The position numbers were made by a program, and so were the translations under genes. DNA of 64,000 nt. Source: an uncultured Prevotellaceae bacterium (GTDB lineage: Bacteria > Bacteroidota > Bacteroidia > Bacteroidales > Muribaculaceae). Shown piece after piece: positions 52,820-59,800 of this stretch. Positions within the stretch are counted from its first letter, which is position 1, and each line of letters begins with the position of its first letter. The notes beneath the pieces were generated by a model. That model was not told the DNA's origin, searched no databases, and saw nothing but the letters and a program-made list of their open reading frames with translations. Location: assembly GCA_900318335.1 (NCBI GenBank), contig ONKF01000012.1, forward strand, positions 62,001-126,000. Reading direction: 5' to 3'.

Positions 52820-53749
52820 TTACTGGTGTTTATTGCCTCTGGCCGGTTGCTCCACGAGCTCGGCAACGCGCAACTTGGCACTGCGCGAACGGGGATTGCG
52901 GGCCACCTCGTCGTCACTCGGAGCAATGACCTTGCCCGTGACCACACGCCACGGCGTGTTGACGCGGCCATAGAAGTCCTTCTCCTGCTTGCCCTCGACG
53001 TTGCCGGTGCGCATGAAGTTCTTGACCAGTCTGTCCTCCAGGGAGTGGTAGGTGATGATGGCAAGCCTGCCACCGGGATTGAGCACATCGACAGACTGAG
53101 CCAACAGCTTGCGCAGGGCGTCAAGCTCGCCGTTGACCTCGATGCGTAGCGCCTGGAATACCATCGAGAGCTCTTTCTTCTCCTGGGAGGGTTTGAGCAG
53201 GGGGCGGACGACGTCAACCAGTTGGCCGGTTGTGGCCAGGGGGCGCGCCTTGACGATAGCGGCGGCGAGGCGGCGCGACTGGCGTAACTCGCCATACAGG
53301 TACAGGACATCTGCCAGGCGGTCCACGTCATAGGTGTTCAAGAGGTCACGGGCGGTGAACGACGCGTTGCGGTTCATGCGCATGTCGAGCGGCGCGTCGG
53401 CACGGAAGGTGAAGCCGCGTTCCACATCGTCGAAGTGGTGGAACGACACTCCCAGGTCGGCAAGGATTCCGTCAACTCGCTCGATACCGTAGTACCTGAG
53501 GAAATTGTGCAGGTAGGCGAAGTTTCCGTGTGCAAATGTAAACCTCCCGTCATCCAAACGGTTGGACCAAGCGTCCATATCCTGATCCATCCCGACGAGT
53601 CGGCCATCGGGGCCCAGGTGCTCCATAATGGCACGGCTGTGGCCGCCACCGCCAAAGGTAACGTCCACATAGGTGCCATCAGGTTTGATGGCAAGCCCAG
53701 CTATCGTTTCAGAGAGCAGGGCGGGGATGTGGTAAACAGGTGTTTCCAT
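52820..53749 (-). CDS. rsmH: 16S rRNA m4C1402 methyltransferase RsmH (MraW)
   Basis: The enzyme N4-methylates C1402 of 16S rRNA in the decoding site. The SAM-binding motif is VDVTFGGGGHSRAIMEHL near residue 30, followed by MDQDMDAWSNR. Family regions ADLGVSFHHFDDVERGF and RLAIITYHSLEDR are also present. The frame is open up to 53875, but a -7 promoter element at 53796-53803 lies within that extension. I therefore start at 53749 (METPVYHIP, 309 residues), the usual N-terminus of the family. It is the first gene of the dcw operon; the mraZ that commonly precedes it is absent. Confidence 0.94.
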   Translation of the reverse strand: METPVYHIPALLSETIAGLAIKPDGTYVDVTFGGGGHSRAIMEHLGPDGRLVGMDQDMDAWSNRLDDGRFTFAHGNFAYLHNFLRYYGIERVDGILADLGVSFHHFDDVERGFTFRADAPLDMRMNRNASFTARDLLNTYDVDRLADVLYLYGELRQSRRLAAAIVKARPLATTGQLVDVVRPLLKPSQEKKELSMVFQALRIEVNGELDALRKLLAQSVDVLNPGGRLAIITYHSLEDRLVKNFMRTGNVEGKQEKDFYGRVNTPWRVVTGKVIAPSDDEVARNPRSRSAKLRVAELVEQPARGNKHQ

Positions 53750-53795
53750 TGCTGTATCTGGTGTGTTGACTTTTGCCTCGCTTTTTTGAGGACTC

Positions 53796-53803
53796 CAAAG
53801 GTA
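53796..53803 (-). promoter_or_regulatory. -7 element (TACCTTTG) of the dcw operon
   Basis: TACCTTTG on the minus strand, 46 bp upstream of the rsmH ATG at 53749. An ATTG at about 53826-53829 sits near the expected -33 position. This fixes the rsmH start downstream of it. Confidence 0.7.
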
Positions 53804-53817
53804 CAACATTTTTTTCG

Positions 53818-53950
53818 ATAATTTACAATCGCAAAACCTAAAAATTTGCAATTTCAAAAAAATATTTTTCAACACCCCCTGTTAATAAGTTTACGACCAT
53901 TGATTATCAGTGATTTATATTAAAGTTGTCAATAATTTACAACTGCAAAA
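53818..53950. repeat. Direct repeat of a 19-bp element (two copies)
   Basis: ATAATTTACAATCGCAAAA at 53818-53836 and ATAATTTACAACTGCAAAA at 53932-53950 match at 17 of 19 positions and lie 114 bp apart in the same orientation. They may be binding sites for a regulator of dcw or lysA. Confidence 0.6.
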
Positions 53951-54095
53951 AGTTCTAAATTGGGCACTTCGGGACAAAGTGAATTGATTGCAGGGAAGTG
54001 GAGCATGAAAAAACGATTACAGCGACAAAAAGCAGGGCTTGTCGTGTTTTAATAGAATTTATGATTTATAAATACTTTTTCAATGTTTTTTTTAA

Positions 54096-54103
54096 TACTT
54101 TTG
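54096..54103 (+). promoter_or_regulatory. -7 element (TACTTTTG) of lysA
   Basis: TACTTTTG on the plus strand. Transcription would begin near 54110, upstream of both possible lysA start codons. Confidence 0.65.
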
Positions 54104-54232
54104 CCACGTGATATCAGAAGGCATCCTGCCATTCTGCCGCAAACGAGAGTATAGAATTAGGCAATGGCAACACACCCGGAATGGATCGTGTGCCAATTTG
54201 ATTTAAGGACCCAAAACAGGGAGAGAATTGAG

Positions 54233-55405
54233 ATGTTTGATGCGTTAAATCATCATGGCTTCGCAATGGATCTTGTTGACAAGACCCCAACGCCGTTTTA
54301 CTACTATGACCTGGATGTGCTGCACTCCACACTGGAGGAAATCAACCGCCACATCTCAGGTTATCCATTCATGGTTCATTATGCCCTTAAGGCCAATGGC
54401 AATCCACTTATTCTCAAAGAAATAGCCAACCATGGATTGGGCGCCGACCTGGTAAGCGGTGGCGAGATAAAAGCCGCCATCCAGGCGGGTTTCAAGCCCC
54501 AGGAAATGAACTTCTCGGGGGTGGGAAAAACCGACTGGGAAATACGCTTGGGACTATCGCACGACATCGGTTGCTTTAACGTCGAATCCATCCCCGAACT
54601 CGAGGTCATCAACGAACTCGCTGGCGAGATGGGAACGACCGCAAATATCGCCTTCCGCGTCAACCCCGACATCGATGCCCACACCCACAAGTACATCACA
54701 ACAGGAACGGCCGACGACAAGTTCGGCATCAACATCGAGATGCTCGAGCCGGCTGTGAACCATGCGCTCCAACTGCCCAACATCCATCTGCGGGGCCTTC
54801 ACTTCCACATCGGTTCCCAAATCACCCAGATGCAGCCCTATGTCATGCTTTGCCAGACGGTCAACAAGCTGCTCGACCAGTTTGAGCAACGTGGAATCAG
54901 ATTCGAAATAATCAACGTGGGCGGTGGCCTGGGAATCAATTACACCGACCCCGACAGGCACCTCCTACCCGACTTCGAAACCTATTTCAACACGTTCAAG
55001 CAGCATCTCAAGTTGAGGGACAACCAGCTGCTGCACTTTGAGTTAGGACGTGCCATCGTGGGCGAATGCGGCTCACTCATCACGCGCGTGACCTATGTCA
55101 AGGAGAACCGCAATAAGAAGTTTGTCATCGTTGATGCAGGCATGACCGATTTAATCAGGCCGGCCCTGTATCAAGCCCATCACGAAATACAGAATATCAC
55201 GTCGCGGGAGAATAGCCGGGAAATGTATGACGTCGTCGGTCCCGTGTGCGAGTCGAGTGACGTGTTTGCCCACGACTGCTCCCTGCCACTCACCCGTCGG
55301 GGGGACATCATAGCCATCCGATCGGCGGGTGCTTATGGCGAGTCCATGTCCTCTGGCTACAATATGCGTTCCCTGCCCCAGAGCGTGTTCCACCACTGCA
55401 AGTGA
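54233..55405 (+). CDS. lysA: Diaminopimelate decarboxylase LysA
   Basis: This PLP enzyme decarboxylates meso-diaminopimelate to L-lysine. It has TPFYYYDLDVL at the N-terminus, the PLP lysine in VHYALKANGNP, and SGGEIKAAIQAGF. It continues with HFHIGSQI, the phosphate-binding VGGGLGINY, ELGRAIVGECG, and the catalytic Cys in GPVCESSDVFA near the end. The frame is open from 54164. I prefer 54233 (390 residues) because relatives have about 20 residues before TPFYYYD, and a GGGAGAGAATTGAG stretch precedes this ATG. It diverges from the dcw operon, whose MurE uses the same metabolite. Confidence 0.92.
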   Translation: MFDALNHHGFAMDLVDKTPTPFYYYDLDVLHSTLEEINRHISGYPFMVHYALKANGNPLILKEIANHGLGADLVSGGEIKAAIQAGFKPQEMNFSGVGKTDWEIRLGLSHDIGCFNVESIPELEVINELAGEMGTTANIAFRVNPDIDAHTHKYITTGTADDKFGINIEMLEPAVNHALQLPNIHLRGLHFHIGSQITQMQPYVMLCQTVNKLLDQFEQRGIRFEIINVGGGLGINYTDPDRHLLPDFETYFNTFKQHLKLRDNQLLHFELGRAIVGECGSLITRVTYVKENRNKKFVIVDAGMTDLIRPALYQAHHEIQNITSRENSREMYDVVGPVCESSDVFAHDCSLPLTRRGDIIAIRSAGAYGESMSSGYNMRSLPQSVFHHCK

Positions 55406-55491
55406 TAGGTTCAAAACCGGGTTAATCCACTCGACAGCAGTTAAAATCACACATAAATAAACACTATTTTAGCCCTTAATCGGCATTTTTC

Positions 55492-55515
55492 CTTAACTAT
55501 GATAGAATAGTTAAG
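55492..55515 (+). other. Perfect 9-bp palindrome CTTAACTAT/ATAGTTAAG
   Basis: Arms 55492-55500 and 55507-55515 flank a 6-base spacer, 86 bp after lysA and 88 bp before the Lrp -7 element. It could be a weak terminator or an operator, for example for the adjacent Lrp-type regulator. Confidence 0.5.
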
Positions 55516-55603
55516 TATTTCTTGTACAATCAATTAACCAAAATCGGAGATTTTTTTTGAAAAATATTTACCGAAACCTATAGCAACATTAAAAAAGAAT
55601 GGT

Positions 55604-55611
55604 TACATTTG
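55604..55611 (+). promoter_or_regulatory. -7 element (TACATTTG) of the Lrp-family gene
   Basis: TACATTTG on the plus strand, 25 bp before the ATG at 55637. It rules out the GTG at 55616 as the likely start because that lies at or before the expected transcription start. Confidence 0.7.
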
Positions 55612-55636
55612 CAATGTGATAGAAAACTCTCGTTTC

Positions 55637-56101
55637 ATGGAAAAAATTGATACTCTGGACAAGAAAATTCTTGAAATTGTAATGAACAACGCACGCATAC
55701 CGAGCAAGGATGTTGCTCAGGTGTGTGGTGTTTCGCGTGCCGCCGTTCATCAACGCATCCAGCGTCTCATCGATGATGGGGTTATCACTGGATCGGGTTA
55801 TAATGTAAACCCCAAGCTTCTTGGGTACTCTACTTGCACTTTTATTGGACTGACTCTGGAGCGCGGCTCGATGTACCGCACTGTCGTGCCCGAGCTGCTT
55901 AAGATCAAGGAAGTGGTTGAATGCCACTTTACTACGGGACATTATACAATGATGATCAAGGTCTATGCCCGTGACAACGAGCACCTGATGTCGCTGGTCA
56001 ACGACCGCATCCAGCACATCGAGGGCGTTGCCGCTACCGAGACCCTCATCTCACTGGAACAAAGCATCAGCCGCACGTTGCCCATTTATTATAATGAGTA
56101 A
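55637..56101 (+). CDS. Lrp/AsnC-family transcriptional regulator
   Basis: The 154-residue regulator has an N-terminal winged helix (DTLDKKILEIVMNNARIPS, recognition helix VSRAAVHQRIQRLIDDGVI) and a C-terminal RAM/Lrp effector domain with CHFTTGHYTMMIKVYARDNE. Such proteins form octamers and sense amino acids. The effector is unknown. It may regulate lysA or amino-acid genes, but nothing in the sequence proves it. It has its own -7 element upstream and a terminator behind, so it is monocistronic. Confidence 0.9.
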   Translation: MEKIDTLDKKILEIVMNNARIPSKDVAQVCGVSRAAVHQRIQRLIDDGVITGSGYNVNPKLLGYSTCTFIGLTLERGSMYRTVVPELLKIKEVVECHFTTGHYTMMIKVYARDNEHLMSLVNDRIQHIEGVAATETLISLEQSISRTLPIYYNE

Positions 56102-56125
56102 CGTCAGGGCGACGAATCATATCCA

Positions 56126-56164
56126 CAAGGGGGCAGACATCTCTACCGATGTTTTGCTCCCTTG
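56126..56164 (+). terminator. Hairpin terminator after the Lrp-family gene
   Basis: A stem of about 15 bp with one bulge and two wobble pairs (56126-56141 with 56148-56164) has a 6-base loop. It starts 25 bp after the stop codon. Confidence 0.65.
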
Positions 56165-56252
56165 ATGCTTATACCTCCTCTTACCATAGTGACGGATGGC
56201 AATTCACCCGAAAAAAGGAGTCCAGTAATTGGATGCTCTCTGATTTTATTTG

Positions 56253-56260
56253 TACCTTTG
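56253..56260 (+). promoter_or_regulatory. -7 element (TACCTTTG) of the mannose-1-phosphate guanylyltransferase gene
   Basis: TACCTTTG on the plus strand, 41 bp before the ATG at 56302. The -33 region has no exact TTTG. Confidence 0.65.
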
Positions 56261-56301
56261 CCACCGACTATCAACCAAACTTTAAATAGAGAAACGACAC
56301 A

Positions 56302-57381
56302 ATGAATAACAACCTATATTGCGTCATCATGTGTGGAGGCGTGGGGAGCCGTTTCTGGCCCTTCAGCAAAGCCGAAAAACCCAAACAGTTCCTCGACTTC
56401 TTCGGCACCGGACGCAGCCTGCTGCAGATGGCATTTGACCGCATGCAAGGCATTGTACCCGTAGACAATATCATCCTCATCACCAATGAGATGTATGAGC
56501 CGCTCATCAAGGAGCAGCTTCCCGAAATCAGTGCCAAACAGATTCTGCTCGAACCCGTTCGCCGCAACACCGCGCCGTGCATCGCATGGGCTGCCCACCA
56601 CATCAAGGCCATCAATCCCGATGCCAAGATGATGGTCGCTCCCAGCGACCACCTCATCCTGAATGTGGAGCGCTACAGGGAGAGCGTTGTCAAGGCATTT
56701 GAGTTCATCGAGAATCAGGATGCCCTTGTAACTATGGGCATCAAGCCCAGCCGCCCCGAGACCGGCTATGGTTATATCCAAGTGGGTGAGCACATCGAGG
56801 GCAACTTCTCGGCCGTCAAGACGTTTACCGAGAAGCCCAACGAGGAGCTGGCGCGCGTGTTCCTCAAGTCAGGCGAGTTCTTCTGGAACTCGGGCATGTT
56901 CTTCTGGAGCGCCGACAGCATTCTCAAGGCCCTTAACGACTGCGCCCCCGAGGTGAATGCGGTCTTTGAGCGGGGTCAGGAATTCTTCGGCACCGAGCAG
57001 GAACAGCAATACATCAACAGCCACTTTGAGGAAAGTCCCAGCATCAGCATCGACTTTGCTGTGATGGAGAAGGCTCCTAATGTCTTTGTAGAGACGGTGG
57101 ACTTTGGGTGGAACGACCTGGGCACCTGGCGTTCACTCTACGACCACTCGCCCAAGAACCGCGACGGCAATGTCACCCAGAACTGCAAGGCCCTCATGTT
57201 TAACAGCCACAACAACATCGTCGCCATCAAGGGTGACAAGCTCGTGGTGGCATCGGGTCTTGAGGGCTATATCGTCGCCGACGTTGACGATGCGCTGCTC
57301 ATTGTCCCCCTGGAAGAGGAGCAGAAGATCAAGCAGTATGTCAATGATGTGAAGACCAAGTTTGGTGACAAGTTCCTCTGA
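56302..57381 (+). CDS. manC: Mannose-1-phosphate guanylyltransferase (GDP-mannose pyrophosphorylase)
   Basis: This cytosolic enzyme makes GDP-mannose from mannose-1-phosphate and GTP, feeding GDP-fucose and mannose-containing surface glycans. The pyrophosphorylase signature is MCGGVGSRFWPFSKAEKPKQ (residues about 10-29), followed by MVAPSDHLI, TGYGYIQVG and FTEKPNEE. The 359-residue length means the type without a phosphomannose isomerase domain. Glycan genes do not flank it. It is monocistronic, with its own -7 element and a shared terminator. Confidence 0.93.
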   Translation: MNNNLYCVIMCGGVGSRFWPFSKAEKPKQFLDFFGTGRSLLQMAFDRMQGIVPVDNIILITNEMYEPLIKEQLPEISAKQILLEPVRRNTAPCIAWAAHHIKAINPDAKMMVAPSDHLILNVERYRESVVKAFEFIENQDALVTMGIKPSRPETGYGYIQVGEHIEGNFSAVKTFTEKPNEELARVFLKSGEFFWNSGMFFWSADSILKALNDCAPEVNAVFERGQEFFGTEQEQQYINSHFEESPSISIDFAVMEKAPNVFVETVDFGWNDLGTWRSLYDHSPKNRDGNVTQNCKALMFNSHNNIVAIKGDKLVVASGLEGYIVADVDDALLIVPLEEEQKIKQYVNDVKTKFGDKFL

Positions 57382-57412
57382 TACTGCCGCTTAATCATTT
57401 TCCACAGAAACA

Positions 57413-57453
57413 TCAATCACGGGACCCCTGCCAGGCAGGAGTCCCGTGATTGA
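57413..57453. terminator. Bidirectional terminator between manC and ssb
   Basis: A 13-bp outer stem (57413-57425 with 57441-57453) continues into an inner CCTGCC/GGCAGG pairing. It lies between convergent genes and is followed by AT-rich sequence on both sides. Confidence 0.85.
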
Positions 57454-57488
57454 TTATTGATTGGTTATACTCTCTTGGGCTATGCGAA

Positions 57489-57896
57489 TCAGAAGGGAGT
57501 GGCGCCGCCGTTGTTCTGGTTACCGGCAGGCTGTTGGGGCTGCTGAGGCTGGGGTGCGGTAGCAGGACGGGCAAGCAACTCAAACGTGTCAACATAGATC
57601 TCGGTAGTGTAGCGCTTCACCTGGTTGCGGTCTTCCCACGCGCGGGTGCGCAGCCTTCCCTCGAGGTAGATCTGCGTCCCCTTGCGGATGTAACGCTCGG
57701 CCACCTCGGCGTTCTTTCCCCACATCACGATATTGTGCCACTCAGTACGCTCGGGGACCTGAACACCATTGGCATTGGTATAGGCCCTGTCGGTAGTGGC
57801 AAGCGTAAACGATGCTACGGGCTGATTCTGTGCGACGTAACGCACATCCGGGTCTTTGCCCACACGGCCCAACAGAATGACTTTATTTACTGACAT
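57489..57896 (-). CDS. ssb: Single-stranded DNA-binding protein
   Basis: The 135-residue protein has an OB fold with SVNKVILLGRVGKDPDVR, FTLATTDRAY and EWHNIVMWGKNAEVAERYI, and coats single-stranded DNA during replication and repair. The C-terminal tail is Gln/Pro-rich and ends NNGGATPF. The final Pro-Phe, which binds partner proteins, is kept, but the usual acidic residues before it are missing. It is shorter than many Ssb proteins (about 150-178). It could be the housekeeping copy or a second one; the window does not tell. Confidence 0.92.
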   Translation of the reverse strand: MSVNKVILLGRVGKDPDVRYVAQNQPVASFTLATTDRAYTNANGVQVPERTEWHNIVMWGKNAEVAERYIRKGTQIYLEGRLRTRAWEDRNQVKRYTTEIYVDTFELLARPATAPQPQQPQQPAGNQNNGGATPF

Positions 57897-57950
57897 AAGA
57901 ATTAATGGTATATGGTTTTACTATGTTATTATATATAATGTATCACTCAT

Positions 57951-58919
57951 TTAACAGCCAGTTGCCTTGAGGCTCAGCCCCACCCGCTCGTGCAAGCCGA
58001 ACAACAGGTTCATCAAGTGGACCGCGTTGCCCGCACTGCCCTTGAGCAGCACATCCATCACGGCATGAACGGTAAGCAATCTGCGCGTCTCGTCTTTCTC
58101 GAGATGGATCAGGCACTTGTTGGTGTTTTCCACATCGGCTGTGACTATGGGCCTGTCTACCAGGAACACAAAATTGTGGTCATGATAATACTGCTCATAG
58201 AGCTGGCGCACCATCTCCTCGTCCACGCCACACGAGAACCGCGCGGCAACCGCAAGCGTGCGGCGCTCACCCAGGGGGGTGATGCTCATGTCAACCGGTT
58301 GGTTAAAACTTGACTGGCACAGCTTCAGCGCCATGGCCACTTCCTGCCGTTGCTCAGCCACCCACTGCTCGGCATCCAAGCCATCGATGGTAACGGGATG
58401 TCCCGCATCGTTGCAGGGGAAGCCCAGTGTGCCCATCGCCACGCGCAGGTCCAATGGACTATTGAGCAACAGGTTGCGGGCCATGGGCATCAACGCGATG
58501 AGTGATGCCACAGCAGCATTGCCAGGCATCGTCACCATGCGCGTCCCGTGCACGAGCACGCGACGCTGCATCTCGCTCAAGCCATAGGCCCACGGCTTGT
58601 CTTCACCATGGTCAAGGTTGTGGCTACCGCTCAAATCGATGACACGAGTGTCATCGGCCAGTCCCAATGACTCAAGTACACGTGATTGACGCCCACGGGC
58701 ATCACATGTGAAAACGAGGTCCACACCGCTGTGCGGAACGTCGTCGTTTACCACAAGGTCGTTCTCGCCCACGATGCCAGGCACAACATGGTCAAGGCGC
58801 TTGGCCTCGCCACTGTGGTCAATGGCCCACATGAGCTCGACGTCGGGATGGTTGATAAGCAACCTCACCAACTCTGCGGCACGCAGGTTGTCACATCCGG
58901 TTATCCCGACCTTAATCAT
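57951..58919 (-). CDS. ArgC-family protein lacking catalytic residues (likely pseudoenzyme)
   Basis: The 322-residue protein aligns over its full length with N-acetyl-gamma-glutamyl-phosphate reductase: AELVRLLINHP, YGLSE, PLGERRTL, and a well-kept end ENTNKCLIHLEK with LKGSAGNAVHLMNLLFGL. The active site is gone. Asn134 (MPGNAAVAS) stands where the catalytic Cys belongs (PGC), and the Gly-rich NADP loop is replaced by GCDNLRAAE. The HxHxPE motif with the catalytic His is absent, and the SGAG loop reads GTLGFP. The reading frame is intact, so the loss of motifs is not due to frameshifts. It overlaps the 3' end of argR by 8 bp and is expressed with it. A regulatory or binding role is possible; reductase activity is unlikely. 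Confidence 0.85.
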   Translation of the reverse strand: MIKVGITGCDNLRAAELVRLLINHPDVELMWAIDHSGEAKRLDHVVPGIVGENDLVVNDDVPHSGVDLVFTCDARGRQSRVLESLGLADDTRVIDLSGSHNLDHGEDKPWAYGLSEMQRRVLVHGTRMVTMPGNAAVASLIALMPMARNLLLNSPLDLRVAMGTLGFPCNDAGHPVTIDGLDAEQWVAEQRQEVAMALKLCQSSFNQPVDMSITPLGERRTLAVAARFSCGVDEEMVRQLYEQYYHDHNFVFLVDRPIVTADVENTNKCLIHLEKDETRRLLTVHAVMDVLLKGSAGNAVHLMNLLFGLHERVGLSLKATGC

Positions 58920-59481
58920 TCACATTGATGATTGGGCTACCGATAATGTGAGGGGAATTCTTGGGCATGAACTGTTCAAAAGCCACTGTGGCCTGCTCAT
59001 GCGTTACTCCCTCGGCAAGAATGGCAATCACGGTATCGGCACCGGCGATTGTACCCAAGACCTCTGGCGGACGGCTCATGTCGATGTCATAGGCCAAGCC
59101 AGGTGCATAACCATTACGGGTCTTGATGACAGCGATGTTGCCCGAGAAAGTGATTGAAACCAGCCCCACTTGCTTAGCGGCATGAGCATCCGTCTGGCGC
59201 ATGCTCAGCAGTCTGTCCTGCAACTGGTTGCTGTCGGGAATGATGTACATATACGTGTTGCGGTCGGTAGCCACCTTAGAGATCTTCAGCGCCTTCAGGT
59301 CACGTGACAATGTCGCCTGAGTCACATTGATGTTGTGCTCACGCAGCATGTCTGCCAATTCACTCTGACTGCCGATGCAGTTCGTCTTGATCAAATCTGT
59401 GATCAACTGTAAGCGGTCACGTTTTCTTTTCACGAGTACTTTCTTTTTTCTTGGTTTTTTTGTTAATGTTGTCGTATCCAT
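58912..59481 (-). CDS. argR: Arginine repressor ArgR
   Basis: This transcriptional regulator of arginine metabolism works as a hexamer with arginine as co-effector. The N-terminal winged helix contains SQSELADMLREHNINVTQAT and LSRDLKALKI. The C-terminal oligomerisation domain has the family core EVLGTIAGADTVIAILAEG. The frame is open to 59586, but a -7 element at 59515-59522 lies inside the extension, so I start at 59481 (MDTTTLTKKPRKKK, 189 residues). The Lys/Arg-rich N-terminal arm is typical of Bacteroidales ArgR. Downstream is only the degenerate ArgC; the usual arginine biosynthesis genes (argG, argD) are not here. Confidence 0.92.
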   Translation of the reverse strand: MDTTTLTKKPRKKKVLVKRKRDRLQLITDLIKTNCIGSQSELADMLREHNINVTQATLSRDLKALKISKVATDRNTYMYIIPDSNQLQDRLLSMRQTDAHAAKQVGLVSITFSGNIAVIKTRNGYAPGLAYDIDMSRPPEVLGTIAGADTVIAILAEGVTHEQATVAFEQFMPKNSPHIIGSPIINVND

Positions 59482-59514
59482 CTGAACAATATACTTAAAA
59501 GTTGGTTCACCATG

Positions 59515-59522
59515 CAAAGGTA
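59515..59522 (-). promoter_or_regulatory. -7 element (TACCTTTG) of argR
   Basis: TACCTTTG on the minus strand, 33 bp upstream of the ATG at 59481. An imperfect -33 (TTG) lies near 59541. Confidence 0.7.
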
Positions 59523-59678
59523 ATGTGTTTTCTGTAAATCCAACAACATATTTATTGACTTTTTTGCCCCAAAAACAATAATTCACTGAATTTTCATTAC
59601 ATATTCATCAGATTCCATAAGTCCAAATACCATTATTAACATGTATAATGTTGCAGCCAGCAGCAATACGGCATAGAA

Positions 59679-59712
59679 AAGGGCAAGCCCCAACAATTCG
59701 GAGCTTGCCCTT
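59679..59712 (-). terminator. Terminator downstream of the 881-residue LRR gene
   Basis: A perfect 10-bp stem (AAGGGCAAGC at 59679-59688 with GCTTGCCCTT at 59703-59712) has a 14-base loop. On the minus strand the stem is followed by TTCT. It serves the LRR-dockerin gene. Confidence 0.75.
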
Positions 59713-59731
59713 GCGGTCAATTAATGCAATA

Positions 59732-59800
59732 TTATTCGGTTGGGGTCCCGACATTCATTGTCGCCCACAGTGCGCCACTCGGCAACCCCAGGTCAACCCA
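59732..59800 (-). pseudogene. Remnant of a FISUMP domain in frame behind the LRR gene stop
   Basis: Directly after the TAA stop of the LRR-dockerin gene (59801-59803) the same frame continues with 22 codons reading WVDLGLPSGALWATMNVGTPTE, given here with its own stop at 59732. The start WVDLGLPSG-LWAT-NVG is the N-terminal edge of the FISUMP domain, as in the neighbour at 62664 (WVDLGLPSGTLWATCNVGA). In that neighbour the domain also follows a dockerin-like segment. The most likely history is loss of a C-terminal FISUMP domain by a stop mutation and decay or deletion. Only the first 22 codons remain. Confidence 0.8.

Larger units (their letters stand above)
53750..54232. promoter_or_regulatory. 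Divergent control region between the dcw operon and lysA
   Basis: This 483-bp AT-rich gene-free stretch holds a -7 element for each side (53796-53803 leftward, 54096-54103 rightward). It also holds two copies of a 19-bp element at 53818-53836 and 53932-53950. I see no mraZ remnant, riboswitch or RNA gene. Confidence 0.6.
59482..59800. other. Gene-free stretch between argR and the 881-residue LRR gene
   Basis: This 319-bp region holds the argR promoter element (59515-59522), a terminator (59679-59712) and a decayed FISUMP fragment (59732-59800). Nothing else is recognised. Confidence 0.7.

Noticed and set aside
53820-54160. Possible DnaA boxes or origin, or a lysine riboswitch, in the AT-rich dcw/lysA gap
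   Set aside because: TTATTAACA-like sites differ from the DnaA consensus at two positions and do not cluster, and no dnaA, dnaN or rpmH gene is near. I see no lysine-riboswitch core.
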